From: Tethya wilhelma
Lineage: Eukaryota > Porifera > Demospongiae > Tethyida > Tethyidae
NCBI GenBank assembly: GCA_964030475.1
Contig: CAXIPT010000009.1
Coordinates: 2,600,812 to 2,664,811, forward strand
Direction of reading: 5' to 3'
DNA: 64,000 nucleotides
Under the pieces are notes generated by a model. That model was not told the origin of the DNA, ran no database searches, and saw only the letters and a program-made list of their open reading frames with translations. The translations under genes were made by a program, and so were the position numbers. This document shows, one piece after another, positions 1-10,931 of the stretch. How positions within the stretch are numbered: the first letter of the stretch is position 1; each line of letters opens with the position of its first letter.

Positions 1-213
1 TAACCAAGGATTATCATGATTTTGATAATAGTAACCTATCTTTTATCTGTGGTGTGCACAATCTGTCAACAACAGGTGTAGACTGCTGTATATATGCATG
101 CAATGCACCCAAAATCATAAAAAAAGCTCACAAAAGAGTTGTAGTTGCAAATACTCTGACATCTAACCTGGTATAGAAGTTGAACTGCAAATAGGACTCT
201 GAGTCTTCTATAG

Positions 214-2228
214 ATGTCAACTGCAATGGCACAAAGATGGCTGTTTTGTGCTGTTGTACTGTTTTTGATACTACTAAACCATCATGTTGAAGCACAACTT
301 GAATTCCCTCAGAATGTGCCAATGATGTCTCTATTCCTCCTGGTGTTACCAATGAACGAAGATGTTGTCCCACATACAATAACATGGAATGCGGAGGTCC
401 TAGCCGAGGAACATGTACCAAAGTCTTTGATCCGATTGTGACAGAGGCTAGTGAACCTCGTGCCCAATGGCCTAGCTATTACTTCACTCATACCTGTGTT
501 TGCACTGATAACTATGGAGGTGTTAATTGTGGCTCCTGTGCATATGGACATTATCCCCATCCTACATGTGATGAGATGTTGGTGGGTACACGGAAAAACT
601 TGAAGCACTACTCTTCAAGCGAGTGGGATGACTATATCGATATCATTAAAAAAATAAGAAAATATGATTATGGATACAAAGCAATTGTTAATGGACAACA
701 ATTTAATCCTTTAACAGGATGGGCAAGCATAGCATCGGAGGCAAGAGACATCACTCTTTACAGATTTTTTGTGTGGACCCATTACCTTGTGGCAAAAGAC
801 TCTGGTAATAAAATTTATTGTTAGTATAATAATATACAAATAATTATTTTGCAATTTTACAATTATTACCAAAAAATTGTTTGTAAAAGTATTACTAATA
901 ATTATACAGAATCACAACAGCTTGACTATGCTCATGAAGGTGCTGGGTTTCTAACTTGGCACAGGCAAATGCTACTATGGCTAGAATGGAAGATACAAGA
1001 AATGCTGAGAGTTCAAGAAATGGAAGAAGACTACTACAAATTTCGACTTCCATATTGGCACTGGACTGAAGAAGGAGAGAGAAGAAGGTATTTTACAGAA
1101 GACAGGCTTGGTGAATCTACGTACGATGAAACACAGAAACACATAACAACAGGTGTGACTGGAACTTTATTTGATTTTGAAGATGTTAACGAAGAAACTA
1201 TATGTTGGTCTAGTAAAAGAGGGCCAGATGGTAGCAACTGCGATCCTACTATTGGAACAGGGCGCTTGAAACGTTGCCCTAAAAGACCAGAAACGTCACG
1301 ACATTCTGATCCGTGCAACGATAATGAATACTGGCCAACCACACAAGAGGCATGGGATGCTGTGGAAAAACTTGATGACTATGATACAAAGGATCGTAAT
1401 AATGAATACAGTGCTTGCCCTCTTAGAGATAGCTTTCGCACCCAAGTGGAAGGGTTTGTAGTTCAAGAAAGTAAGATGTGTGCCACTGAATTAGTTGAAG
1501 GTAGTGATAGTCCCCAAAAGATTGACCTCTTGTGCAGTACTTCAGGATTATGTGTGCGATCAAGATCATTACACAATACTGTAAGTACATGAATGTAGTA
1601 TTAAATTTTCCAACTGTAGATCAGCGAAATTTTCACTTACATTCACTTGCTAAACTGTCACATAATAATTATTATATTATGTGTAGTGTTGTATTATTAT
1701 TAATAGTAGTACAGGAACCATACGGTTCATAAATGCACATGCTGTGGTTGTTTATAAGTGGTCATGAAACCAAAGTAGTAACTGTAATAATATTCATTGC
1801 CTTTTCACCAGCAACATGGCTAAAATTAATGACTAATGTTATTTTTTCAGATTCATATTCTTCTTGGATCAGCTGATATAGAAGGATTAAACTGAAATAG
1901 TCCTTTGATGATTCCTGATGACCAACTAGGAGTTATGTCACATGTTGCTGCCTCACCTAATGACCCCATCTTCATCAACCATCATGCCATGATAGACTGC
2001 ATCTTTGAAGATTGGTTCAAGAAAGAAAACTACGGAGACTATCCTGATGACGTTACAAAAGATGGACATGGAAAGGAAAACTATATTGTGCCATTTATGC
2101 CGTTGTTTAAACATGTTGATATGTTCAAATCATCGAAAAACTTTGGATATATGTGTGGTGCAGTGGCACTCTCTCCTGTAGCTTTTGTAACAATGTTTAC
2201 TTCTGTGTTTTCCCTAGTTTTTGTTTAA
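214..2228 (+). pseudogene. Tyrosinase-like gene 1 (subtype A), frameshift plus nonsense
   Basis: Three exons fit: 214-804, 910-1580 and 1851-2228, with GT-AG introns in phases 1 and 0 as in the other copies. The start at 214 gives a hydrophobic signal peptide ending VEAQ. The frame then shifts near 298-303: the conserved reading IPSECAND lies in a second frame starting at 303, so about 5 extra bases (or one missing base) separate signal peptide and Cys-rich domain. Exon 2 keeps AHEGAGFLTWHRQ (copper A) and LHNT (first CuB His). Exon 3 begins IHILLG but has an in-frame TGA at 1893-1895 where paralogues have a sense codon, upstream of the ASPNDPIFINHHAMID core. The short tail after FGYMCGA ends in a hydrophobic stretch, possibly a GPI-type or tail anchor. 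Two independent lesions suggest a pseudogene; sequencing error could account for the frameshift. Confidence 0.8.
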
Positions 2229-2471
2229 TTCAATTGTTGGTTTAAGCAAGAGTACATAATAGTTGGTTTAAGTGAAATATGTTTTGTATCTTAGAGGACT
2301 TCAAAGGGAACTTCTGTTAATCAGTTAACTGTTATTAGCTTACAATACAACAATATAGTAGAATGTCAGTGTAATTAAAATCTGATGTATATACGCATAA
2401 TTTATAGCTAGGTAATATCATTGTTTATAGATCACGTGTATAATAGTTGTGTATCATCATCTTATCAATTT

Positions 2472-3786
2472 CTGGGTTTCTAACTTGGCACAGGCAAATG
2501 TTACTATGGCTGGAATGGAAGATACAAGAGATGCTAAGAGTTCAAGAAATGAAAGAAGACTACTACAAATTATTTAGACTTCCATATTGGGACTGGACTG
2601 AAGAAGGAGAAAGAAGAAGGTATTTCACAGAAGATCGACAGGCTTGGTGAATCTACATATGATGAAACACAGAAACACGTAACAACAGGTGTGACTGGAA
2701 CATTATTTGATTTTGAAAATGTGAATGAAGAAACTATATATATGTTGGTCTAGTAAAAGAGGGCCTGATGGTAGCAACTGCGATCCTACTGTTGGAACAG
2801 GGCGTTTGAAACGTTGCCCTAAAAGACCAGAAATGTCACAACATTCTGATCCGTGCAATGATAACGAATACTGGCCAGCCACACAAGAGGCATGGGATGC
2901 TGTGGAAAAACTTGATGACTACGATACAAAGGATGGCAGTAACAGATACGGTGTGTGTCCTCGTGAAGATAGCTTTCGCACTCGAGTGGAAGGGTTTGTA
3001 GTTCAAAGAAGTGGAATGTGTGCAACTGAGCTAGTTGAAGGTAGCGATAGTATTCGACAGAAGGTTGACCTTATGTGTGGTCCTGCGAAACCCAACATTC
3101 TAAACGACTGTGCAAGATCAAGGTCATTACACAACACAGTAAGTGCAAAACAATTTGCACGCATGCATAGATCAGAATTTTTTTCCACTTGCTAAACTGT
3201 CACACTAGGTGTAGTGTTGTGGTACAATTAGAAGTAGTAAAGAAGCCACAATGCATGCTGTGGTTGTCTATTAAGTGGTTGTGAAACCAATTGCTGAGTG
3301 AGTCACTGTAATGATATTCATTGCCTTTGCAACACGTACTTGTTTCCACAGTAAATCCATACTGATAATTTATTTAACAGGTACTATCTTCGCTACTTTT
3401 TTTTCCAGATTCATATTCTTCTTGGAGCAGCTGATATAGATGGAATCATTCCAGGTAGTGCCTTAACCATTCCTGATGACCAACTAGGAGTTATGTCACA
3501 TGTTGCTGCCTCACCTAATGACCCCATCTTCATCAACCATCATGCCATGATAGACTGCATCTTTGAAGATTGGTTTAAAAAAGAAAACTATGGAGACTAT
3601 CCTGATGATGTAATGAAAGATGGACATGGAAAGAACGACTACATTGTACCATTTATACCATTGTTTAAACACGTGGATATGTTCAAATCATCTATGAATT
3701 TTGGATACATGTGTGGAGCAGTACCACTCTCTCCACTTGTTTTTGTAATAGCATTTACTTCTGTACTTTCCCTAATCTTTATTTAG
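2472..3786 (+). pseudogene. Tyrosinase-like gene 2 (subtype A), 5'-truncated, two 4-bp insertions
   Basis: Homology to gene 1 starts abruptly in exon 2 at the GFLTWHRQ motif (about 2472); exon 1 and the start of exon 2 are absent. Exon 2 runs to the donor at 3139 and exon 3 from 3409 to the TAG at 3784-3786. Compared with gene 1 there is a 4-bp insertion near 2634-2637 (duplicated gatc-like bases) and another in an AT run near 2735-2744, each shifting the frame. Exon 3 is clean and keeps IHILLGAADID, ASPNDPIFINHH and the hydrophobic tail ending LSLIFI. The copper-A His before DS and the AHE His are missing, so no active enzyme is expected. Confidence 0.82.
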
Positions 3787-4911
3787 TTCAGTTAATTGTG
3801 AGGATTGTTATAATTATAGTCAGTTGCTGTAAAAAAAACAAACTATATAGCTTTAAATATCAAAGTGTGAAGAACAGTTAAAAATAATAACTATTATTAT
3901 AGCTAGTATGCAAAATTAATTGTTAACAAGATTTCATTTGGCTTTGGTGTATTGTTACTATTATACTGCATGTACAAATGGACATTAGCCACCTCCTGAC
4001 CTACTGTTAATATTCATTGAAACAAAGAGAACATAATTATGCACACCCCCTTTACTGAATTCCTATATTTGTGTTTCTTGGAATCAGATAACAAGATCTA
4101 TCAACTATAACCATTTTAGTGAGAATTATGAACTATTCCATAAACATTTACTCAAACTAGATCCAATATTTGTACAGGAGAATCTGACTGAGCAATTGAC
4201 CACACCAACCCTTACCAGTAACAGGGGCTCTAGTAATCACTATAGCTGAATGCTGATTGGTCCAGGAATAGCATTAATATTCCCTTTCTTAATTTCATGT
4301 ACTACATGAGATTTGGGCAATTAACCATTAATAATCGACCCATACCAATTATTAATGTGCCATGTGAATAATAGACAAAATGACAGAGCACTTTACAGTG
4401 AACAATATCACTCAAAATTCATCACATTTTCTGAGGCTGCATGGTTAATCCATCAGTTTCACACACATGCTTATCACTTTACCAGACAAGTTATCTGCCA
4501 TCAACTCTAGCTAACATCATTCAAAACTTGAAATAAACGAAACTTTACAACACACACCCTTTCTAAATTCCTGACCCTCCACAGAGCCAATGTATTCTCT
4601 GAATATGATAAAAGGATCAGATTAGAGATTAACTTAATTTATGGAAGTCTTTTAATGAGAAGTCATAATAATTCCTGTCAAGAGCCACCAGACATTCCTG
4701 AGGACAATAGATCTCAAGTTAATTCACTGTCTTGTTCAAATACTCATTTTCACTAACAGCATTCAATGACATGTTGACCACTTTCGAGTCGACTATTCTG
4801 AGTCAATAACAGAATTAGTGCTGGGTATTAATTATACAAGTTTCTATAAAACCTATATGCAGTGAGGTTTTACTGTCACAATTCAACCACTGGGCCATGA
4901 AATAAAGAACT
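3787..4911 (+). repeat. Duplicated A-B spacer and upstream region of the type-B tyrosinase
   Basis: Non-coding. About 3880-4140 matches 15450-15730 almost base for base, including the block around TTCATTGAAACAAAGAGAAC at 4014 and 15594. About 4540-4640 matches 16240-16330 and 24620-24700, the segments upstream of the two other type-B genes. The spacer is therefore part of a duplicated type-A plus type-B module. The block just upstream of each type-B start is the best place to look for a shared promoter; no TATA or initiator was assigned. Confidence 0.7.
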
Positions 4912-7006
4912 ATGAAGTGGCATCTTCTCTCAGTTTGGGTTCTAATTTACTTGTCATCAAGTGTTGAAGGACAAATCCCTTCAGTTTGTGCGCATGATGG
5001 TTCTCTTCGTGGAAATGTACGGAGATGTTGTCCTGACAACTGTGGAGTGGCACGTCAACCAAGTCGTGGCCATTGTATATTTATTAATGCTGGTCAGAGC
5101 AGTGGTGGTGACCCTCGGGTGAACTGGCCTATACACTACTTCACACATGTTTGTCAATGTGAGCCCCGGTTCGGAGGTGTTGGCTGTGAATCTTGTGCTT
5201 ATGGATATTATGGCTCTAGCTGTACTAATCGGTATATTGCACCACGAATAAATCTAAACGAGTTTAATAGTAACAGGTGGGCAGAATATCGAAGGATACT
5301 TAATCAGGCACGAATTGCAGACTCTGGATATGTAGCAATTGTTAATGGGTCAATGTTTAATCCACAAGTAGGGTATAATAGCATTGTAAGTGAAGTCCGA
5401 AACATTTCCATTTACAATTATTTTGTTTGGACTCACTACCTTGTTGCTAAAGACTCAGAAAGAACAGGTATGACTATCATCATAATAATAAAATGCCATT
5501 AATTTTTGCATATTATGCTGAACACGCATACATGCATGCACACGCATACATGCATGCACTTATGAACATATAATAATAATTATTATTATGAAAATTCAAA
5601 TGGTTTAAATAATGTCTATACATTATACTGGGAACATAAATCCTACAACAATCATTTACTTTATTGCTCAAAGTTGTGTAACAATAATATGATGCATGCA
5701 TGTATACATAGTTATTGACAACTTATGCATGTGCTGATATGCAGGTGGGATGAAGAAAGACTTTGCTCATGAAAGCACAGGATTTCTAACTTGGCACAGA
5801 CAAATGTTGCTTTGTTTTGAGTGGAAGATCCAAGAAATGCTAAAACGGAATGGTGATTCCAACTACTACAAGTTTCGACTATCTTACTGGGATTGGACTG
5901 ATAAAACTCAAAGAACAGCTCCTTTTAAACAAAATCGATTGGGAGCAACATTTTACAGTCAGAGAACAAATCCCAACAACCACATTGTTCAGGATTATAG
6001 CCAGCCACCAGAATTAAGGATATTTAGTAACTGGCTGACCATATGTTGGGATTCTAAAAAAGGACCACCAAAAGATTATGATAGTCCATGTGATCTACGA
6101 AATTCCACTGGTAATTTAAAGCGTTGCCCAAGACGCGGCAATACTGATTATGCATGTGACCTTAATAATAAATACTGGCCGACTGTTAATGACATTCAAA
6201 CAGCTGTGAATATTCGATCATTTGACTATAGTAATCCTTCAATGGCTTCTGTAAGTAACAATCCTTGTTCACCACAAAGTTTCCGAAACCGTTTGGAAGG
6301 GTTTTTAGTAATTCAAGTGTGTGATGCAATGGGAATGTAGACAGAATGTGTAGCAAAAGAGATGATAGTCATGATACTACACAATGCAGCAGAACAAGAA
6401 GATTGCACAACAGTGTAAGCTATTATACTTATAGCTGGTAAAATGCAAGTATGTATTATACAGTTTGATCTAATCTCAATTATTGAGTCATGATTATTTC
6501 AAAATTTTAGGTCCATTTGATTCTCGGAGCTGGTGACTTGAGGAATCTCGAAAACTCAAATGAAAATAATGCTAATGAAATTAGGCCAAATGACCTTGGA
6601 GTTATGGCACATGTTGCTGCCTCACCTAATGATCCGATCTTCATTAACCATCATGCCATGATAGACTGCATCTTTGAAGAGTGGCTGAAGAAAAACAGAC
6701 AAACCAGTTATCCAAACAATGTCAACACCAATGGCCATCGCAGGAATGACTATATTGTACCCTTCCTACCATTGTTTACCCATAATGACATGTTTAAACA
6801 AGCAAATACTTTTGGTTACAGATGTGACCTGTCATATATATATCATTGAAAATGGAGATAATAATGTTGTGATTGCAGCTGAGGGAGCTGGAGGTGGTGT
6901 TTCAGCAGGATCTGTATTCGGATTCATTTGTCTGATAGGAGCATATTGTTGTTGTAAGTGTCTTTGTGGTTCAAGTAAAGAGACAAACAACTCCAATACC
7001 TGTTAA
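4912..7006 (+). pseudogene. Tyrosinase-like gene 3 (subtype B), near-complete with two frameshifts
   Basis: Exon 1 4912-5467 encodes a signal peptide (cleavage near SSVEGQ), an EGF-like Cys-rich region (CCPDNCG, CQCEPRFGGVGCESCAYGYYG) and VWTHYLVAKDS. Exon 2 5745-6414 has DFAHESTGFLTWHRQ and SYWDWTD, but the frame breaks at about 6325-6340: the downstream reading DRMCSKRDD is in another frame and a TAG ends the first at 6340. Exon 3 from 6511 reads VHLILGAGD, MAHVAASPNDPIFINHH and DYIVPFLPLF. It then stops at 6849 directly after an AT run (about 6833-6844). The membrane segment GSVFGFICLIGAYCCCKC continues in a different frame to 7006. All six copper His are encoded. Whether the two shifts are real lesions, alleles or errors cannot be told here. 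Confidence 0.8.
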
Positions 7007-7397
7007 AACTAATCTATGTACTTTGATCTTATAGTTATATAGTTTCCTATGCACACATTTTAACTATATATATAATGCCACAATCTGCAAAATTAAACCA
7101 GTATAGATCTGTATGAAATGTTGTTTTATTTCTTTATACTAGACCCAATAATAATAATTTTTATTATGTGTAGCTATAAAACTGTTTATGAGTAATAAAT
7201 TATACTATTAGTTGTGCAATACCAAAATTAATATTCAGTGAATGGGACATGTGAGTGGCTGAAACCAAGCTAGTTGCTGCTGTGTAATGATATTCATTGC
7301 ATGCATGCACGCCTTAATTGGCACCACTTACAGCATTTGTACTTGTAGACATACTGATAACATGTACAATTGTACTATACTATAATATTTTTTTCAA

Positions 7398-7787
7398 ATT
7401 TATATTCTTCATGGAGCAGCTAATATAGATTGAATAATTTCTGACAGTGATTTAACAATTGCTGATGACCAACTAGGAGTTATGTCACATGTTGCTGCCT
7501 CACCTAATGACTCCATCTTTATTAACCATCACGCCATGATAGACTGCATCTTTGAAGATTGGTTTAAAAAAGAAAACTATGGAGACTATCCTGATGATGT
7601 AATAAAAGATGGACATGGAAAGGAAGACTACATTGTGCCATTTATACCGTTGTTTATACGCATGGATATGTTCAAATCATTGAAAAACTTTGGATATAAT
7701 ATGTGTAGTGCAGTACCAGTGTACCACTCTCTCCAGTAGTTTTTGTAATAGTGTTTACTTCTGTACTTTCCCTAATTTTTGTTCAAT
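7398..7787 (+). pseudogene. Isolated tyrosinase exon-3 fragment (subtype A)
   Basis: Only the CuB exon is present. The polypyrimidine tract is intact, but the acceptor AG of the paralogues is AA (7396-7397), so splicing should fail. The reading IYILHGAANID is followed by TGA at 7431-7433. The core MSHVAASPND(S)IFINHHAMID at about 7482-7560 is otherwise preserved, and a further shift disrupts the tail near 7700. No exon 1 or 2 lies in the 390 bp between gene 3 and this fragment. Confidence 0.85.
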
Positions 7788-7900
7788 AATTGTTAGTTTA
7801 AGTAAAAGATGTTAAATGGACTCAATAGGAACTTTGGCTAATCAGTTGTAACAGTTATACAAAAATTAGAAAAACTAGCTTACAATACAAGAACCAGTTA

Positions 7901-7955
7901 TTAGGTGAGGCAGCAACATGTGACATAACTCCTAGTTGGTCATCAGCAATTGTAA
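7901..7955 (-). repeat. Inverted fragment of the tyrosinase CuB exon
   Basis: The 53 or so bases at 7901-7953 are the exact reverse complement of 7455-7507, the part of the preceding exon-3 fragment that runs from GATGACCAACTAGGAG into the ASPN codons. It lies within the duplicated 3' flank of a type-A gene. With the forward copy it can form a long perfect hairpin with a loop of about 390 nt. The source could be any array member because this segment is nearly identical in all. Confidence 0.9.
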
Positions 7956-8084
7956 TATTCAGTGTGTATTTGAATAACATATTCTCTATATAAGTAATTT
8001 ATATTCTACTTTTTAACATGCATATAAATATCTTACTATCATCTTTGCTAACAAGGTAGTGGGTCCACACAAAAAAGTGAGGCC

Positions 8085-8175
8085 GAAATTGAGACCATTC
8101 CTTGTTCCAATTCTTTTTACAGCACTGCCCATTTCTACACTGCTTATTTTTTTGAAATTTTTACTACTTGTTATT
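8085..8175 (+). repeat. Right arm of a long-TIR foldback element (family F1)
   Basis: This stretch (gaccattccttgttccaat onward, ending ttttactacttgt) matches the right terminal arms of the complete elements at 28066-28455 and 59357-59741. No left arm was found next to it, so it is a solo or deleted copy. Confidence 0.75.
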
Positions 8176-8303
8176 ATTAAGATTAATTTAATGCCTGCAT
8201 GATTGCCATGTATGGTAATAATACGGGAATTTGTGACTTTTGGTGATTGCCTTGAAATTATATTAATATCACATTATTTTGGGATAGATGTGTAAACAGC
8301 AAC

Positions 8304-8449
8304 AACCATGCAGGAGCCTCATTCTCATGAATACAATGGAATTGGAAACACCTTATCAGTCCCATGTGACCCATGAAACCATGCAGGAGCCTCATTCTCA
8401 TGAATACAATGAAATTGGAAACACCTTATCAGTCCCATGTGAAACTTGA
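8304..8449 (+). repeat. 73-bp tandem duplication upstream of the pseudokinase-kelch gene
   Basis: Two copies with a 73-bp period (8304 and 8377) containing CAGGAGCCTCATTCTCATGA and CCTTATCAGTCCCATGTGA differ at very few positions. They lie 130-270 bp before the start codon at 8575, that is, in the likely promoter or 5'-UTR. Confidence 0.9.
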
Positions 8450-8574
8450 TTGTTGCCATTGAAGAATAACAAACAAATAAATATAATTCTTCAGATTATC
8501 AATAATTGATAAGTCTAGCTCATCATAAATACTGTTAACAGTGTGTATTTGAATAACATTATAACTACTTTTGA

Positions 8575-10794
8575 TTGCTTGATTCTCATGCAGTGCTGAA
8601 AATGACAACAGATATTGCAATAGAGGGAATCAATCAAGGCTACTGCTTGGGAAATGGTGTCTATGGATTAGTATACAAAGCAACATTCAATAATGAAGAT
8701 TGTGCAGCCAAAATTCTCGGTATTTCTGTGCCTTATCCGGAAAATGAGGCAGAAAGAAGAAGTTTTGATGCTCTCTTGAATACAAAACACTGTAATCTGG
8801 TACATTATCTGGGTGCAGGAAGAATGTCAGTATCTGACCAAATAGTTCTTTTCATGGAACTAGCTCTGGAGAACTTAACTATGCTACTTCAACGTTCAAA
8901 TGCTCTTCTTCCATACTATCTTCAAATTAATCTCTGTCATGACATTGCTAAGGGAGTGGCCCATCTTCATTCTCTAGGAGTCATACACAAACACCTCTCC
9001 AGTAATAGTGTTCTAATTTTTCCAGATGGAACAGCAAAAATCGCTGATTACATCATCTCCAAGCTTTTTCTAGGAAAGAACAAACCTCTTCGTACACAAG
9101 AGACCGATGTGTATATGCCGCCACAGTTTTTCAAGGAAGTTGAAGACTACACATTGTCAAATAAATGGGACACCTTCTCAATTGGTGTCCTTATCATCCA
9201 AATATGTACCCGACAATATCCTAAACCAGGGACTCGTTCTGTAATTGTTCATTCTCTAACTGCTGCTCATGGAAGTTCCCTTGGTGAAAACCTAGAGACC
9301 AAAAGAAGGCAAGATCAAATTGACCTCATTGATCAAAATAATCCTCTTCGAGGGTTTGCAGAGAAATCAATTGCTAATGAAGAAAATGACAGACCAACAA
9401 CACGTCAGGTTTTAGATCAATTTGAAAAACTCAAGCAAACTCATGAATATGCTGAAAGTGTTCGAGAAGTGGAAAACAATAAATTGCTTGAATTCAAGCT
9501 TGAAAAAATATACCACAACCTGGACTATCGAATCAGTCGAGGGGCCATGATAAGGAAGGGTACCACTGTATACATGAGAACTGGACAATCAATGTGCTCC
9601 TATGATTTTATGACACAAGAGTGGAAATGCCTACCAGACTGTCCCCAAAGTTTCAGCAGTCTAGCAGTTGTGACAGGAATGCTAACAGCTATTGGAGGAT
9701 GCCTGGAGTATTCAAAAGTTACCAATGAGTTACTTTGTTTGAGCAATGGAAAGTGGCAGAGTGGAAAGTTCAGCCCGATGCCTACTAAGCGTGCTTATTC
9801 AATGTCATTTTGTACAGACAATCTACTTGTAGTGGCAGGAGGAGCAACATCAAAAACTGAGCTAAATGCTGTCACTATAGTAGAGGTTATGGACTTGAAC
9901 ACGAAAATTTGGTCCACTTGTAAGAATGCTACACTTCCAATTCCTTTCTCTGGAGCTTCTGTAACAATCTGTGAAGATATAGTATATATGCTAGGAGGAT
10001 TTGACGACAAAGGAAGAACAAAAGTAGCAATTGCATGCAAATTAAGTGACATAACTAATGCCAATTCTTGGTACATGATTGATGAAACTCCAGCCTATCA
10101 GTCTACGTGCATCACTATTCAAGGTCAGTTGCATGCTGTTGGTGGATGCAACAAAGAATCCAAGGTAAAATTGGATCTGATATACTCGTACAATTCCCAC
10201 AAAAATATTTGGAGTATTGTTGATGATGTGAAACTTTCTGTTGCCCGTTCTGTTTGCCACGCAGCTGTGCTGCCAGGAGCATTTGAGGATGTTTTGATCG
10301 TTGGAGGAGGAGATATCACGTGGCGTTCACCATCAGACGTTGCTGAAAGAATTATAGCAAGAAAGCCCACCCAGCGATCACTGAGTCACGAACATTGTCA
10401 CTGGCAAACAGTGTCCACTGTCAAACAAGAGCAAGTTAAACAGGCTGAGTCTCCAGGAACACAGTACCATTCTCTGATTACAATTGAGGGGGCTAGGAAG
10501 CTCTGGGGCACTCACAAAGCTGCTTCTGTAGCTGAGGTCCATGGAGCAATTACTGTTGCTGCTGCTGTTAGAGCAGATAAATTCATAGTTAAGAGAAAAT
10601 ACAAAACAAATGAGAAAAATTGTCTTGTGAAGTGGTGGTTTGTGGTAAGATCTGAAGAGGATAACCTCAAAGAACTGGAAGAGTCATGGAGTTCACTGTC
10701 TCTACCTCGAAAATGGAAGCTGCAGCCACAAACTCAATTTAGAGATAGTGAGATTCAAGTAACCGGCCCAAGCTTCGAGTCAGAGAATTTTTAG
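8575..10794 (+). CDS. Pseudokinase-kelch fusion protein, single exon, 739 aa
   Basis: An uninterrupted frame; the start could also be the ATG at 8602. Residues about 20-290 form a protein-kinase fold: Gly loop GNGVYG (26-31), a Lys in the VAIK position (CAAK, K46), CHDIAKGVAHLHSLGVIH (about 121-138), and DTFSIGVLIIQ. The catalytic HRD is H138-K139-H140, so the catalytic Asp is replaced by His, and DFG is D158-Y-I. Phosphotransfer is therefore unlikely although nucleotide binding may persist. Residues about 310-600 carry kelch-type repeats (TAIGG, VVAGGAT, YMLGGFDDKGR, HAVGGC, LIVGGGD), expected to form a beta-propeller for protein binding. A last segment of about 130 residues (after DVAERIIA) has no match I recognise and is absent from the paralogue at 39611. 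There is no signal peptide, so it is probably cytosolic. It sits between tyrosinase modules on the same strand. Confidence 0.88.
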   Translation: MLDSHAVLKMTTDIAIEGINQGYCLGNGVYGLVYKATFNNEDCAAKILGISVPYPENEAERRSFDALLNTKHCNLVHYLGAGRMSVSDQIVLFMELALENLTMLLQRSNALLPYYLQINLCHDIAKGVAHLHSLGVIHKHLSSNSVLIFPDGTAKIADYIISKLFLGKNKPLRTQETDVYMPPQFFKEVEDYTLSNKWDTFSIGVLIIQICTRQYPKPGTRSVIVHSLTAAHGSSLGENLETKRRQDQIDLIDQNNPLRGFAEKSIANEENDRPTTRQVLDQFEKLKQTHEYAESVREVENNKLLEFKLEKIYHNLDYRISRGAMIRKGTTVYMRTGQSMCSYDFMTQEWKCLPDCPQSFSSLAVVTGMLTAIGGCLEYSKVTNELLCLSNGKWQSGKFSPMPTKRAYSMSFCTDNLLVVAGGATSKTELNAVTIVEVMDLNTKIWSTCKNATLPIPFSGASVTICEDIVYMLGGFDDKGRTKVAIACKLSDITNANSWYMIDETPAYQSTCITIQGQLHAVGGCNKESKVKLDLIYSYNSHKNIWSIVDDVKLSVARSVCHAAVLPGAFEDVLIVGGGDITWRSPSDVAERIIARKPTQRSLSHEHCHWQTVSTVKQEQVKQAESPGTQYHSLITIEGARKLWGTHKAASVAEVHGAITVAAAVRADKFIVKRKYKTNEKNCLVKWWFVVRSEEDNLKELEESWSSLSLPRKWKLQPQTQFRDSEIQVTGPSFESENF

Positions 10795-10931
10795 AGGTCA
10801 AGAGCATTTCCATGCACTTAGAATTGGGCAAATGCTCATATTACTTAAACCTTATTCAAGACTAAGGACAATTAATCAGAGTGTGTTATTAAGCTGATAA
10901 GTGACTTGAAAAATTGAGTATAATTGACCAT

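Noticed and set aside
309..608. Minus-strand open frame across tyrosinase exon 1
   Set aside because: Antisense shadow of a well-supported plus-strand exon; no domain.
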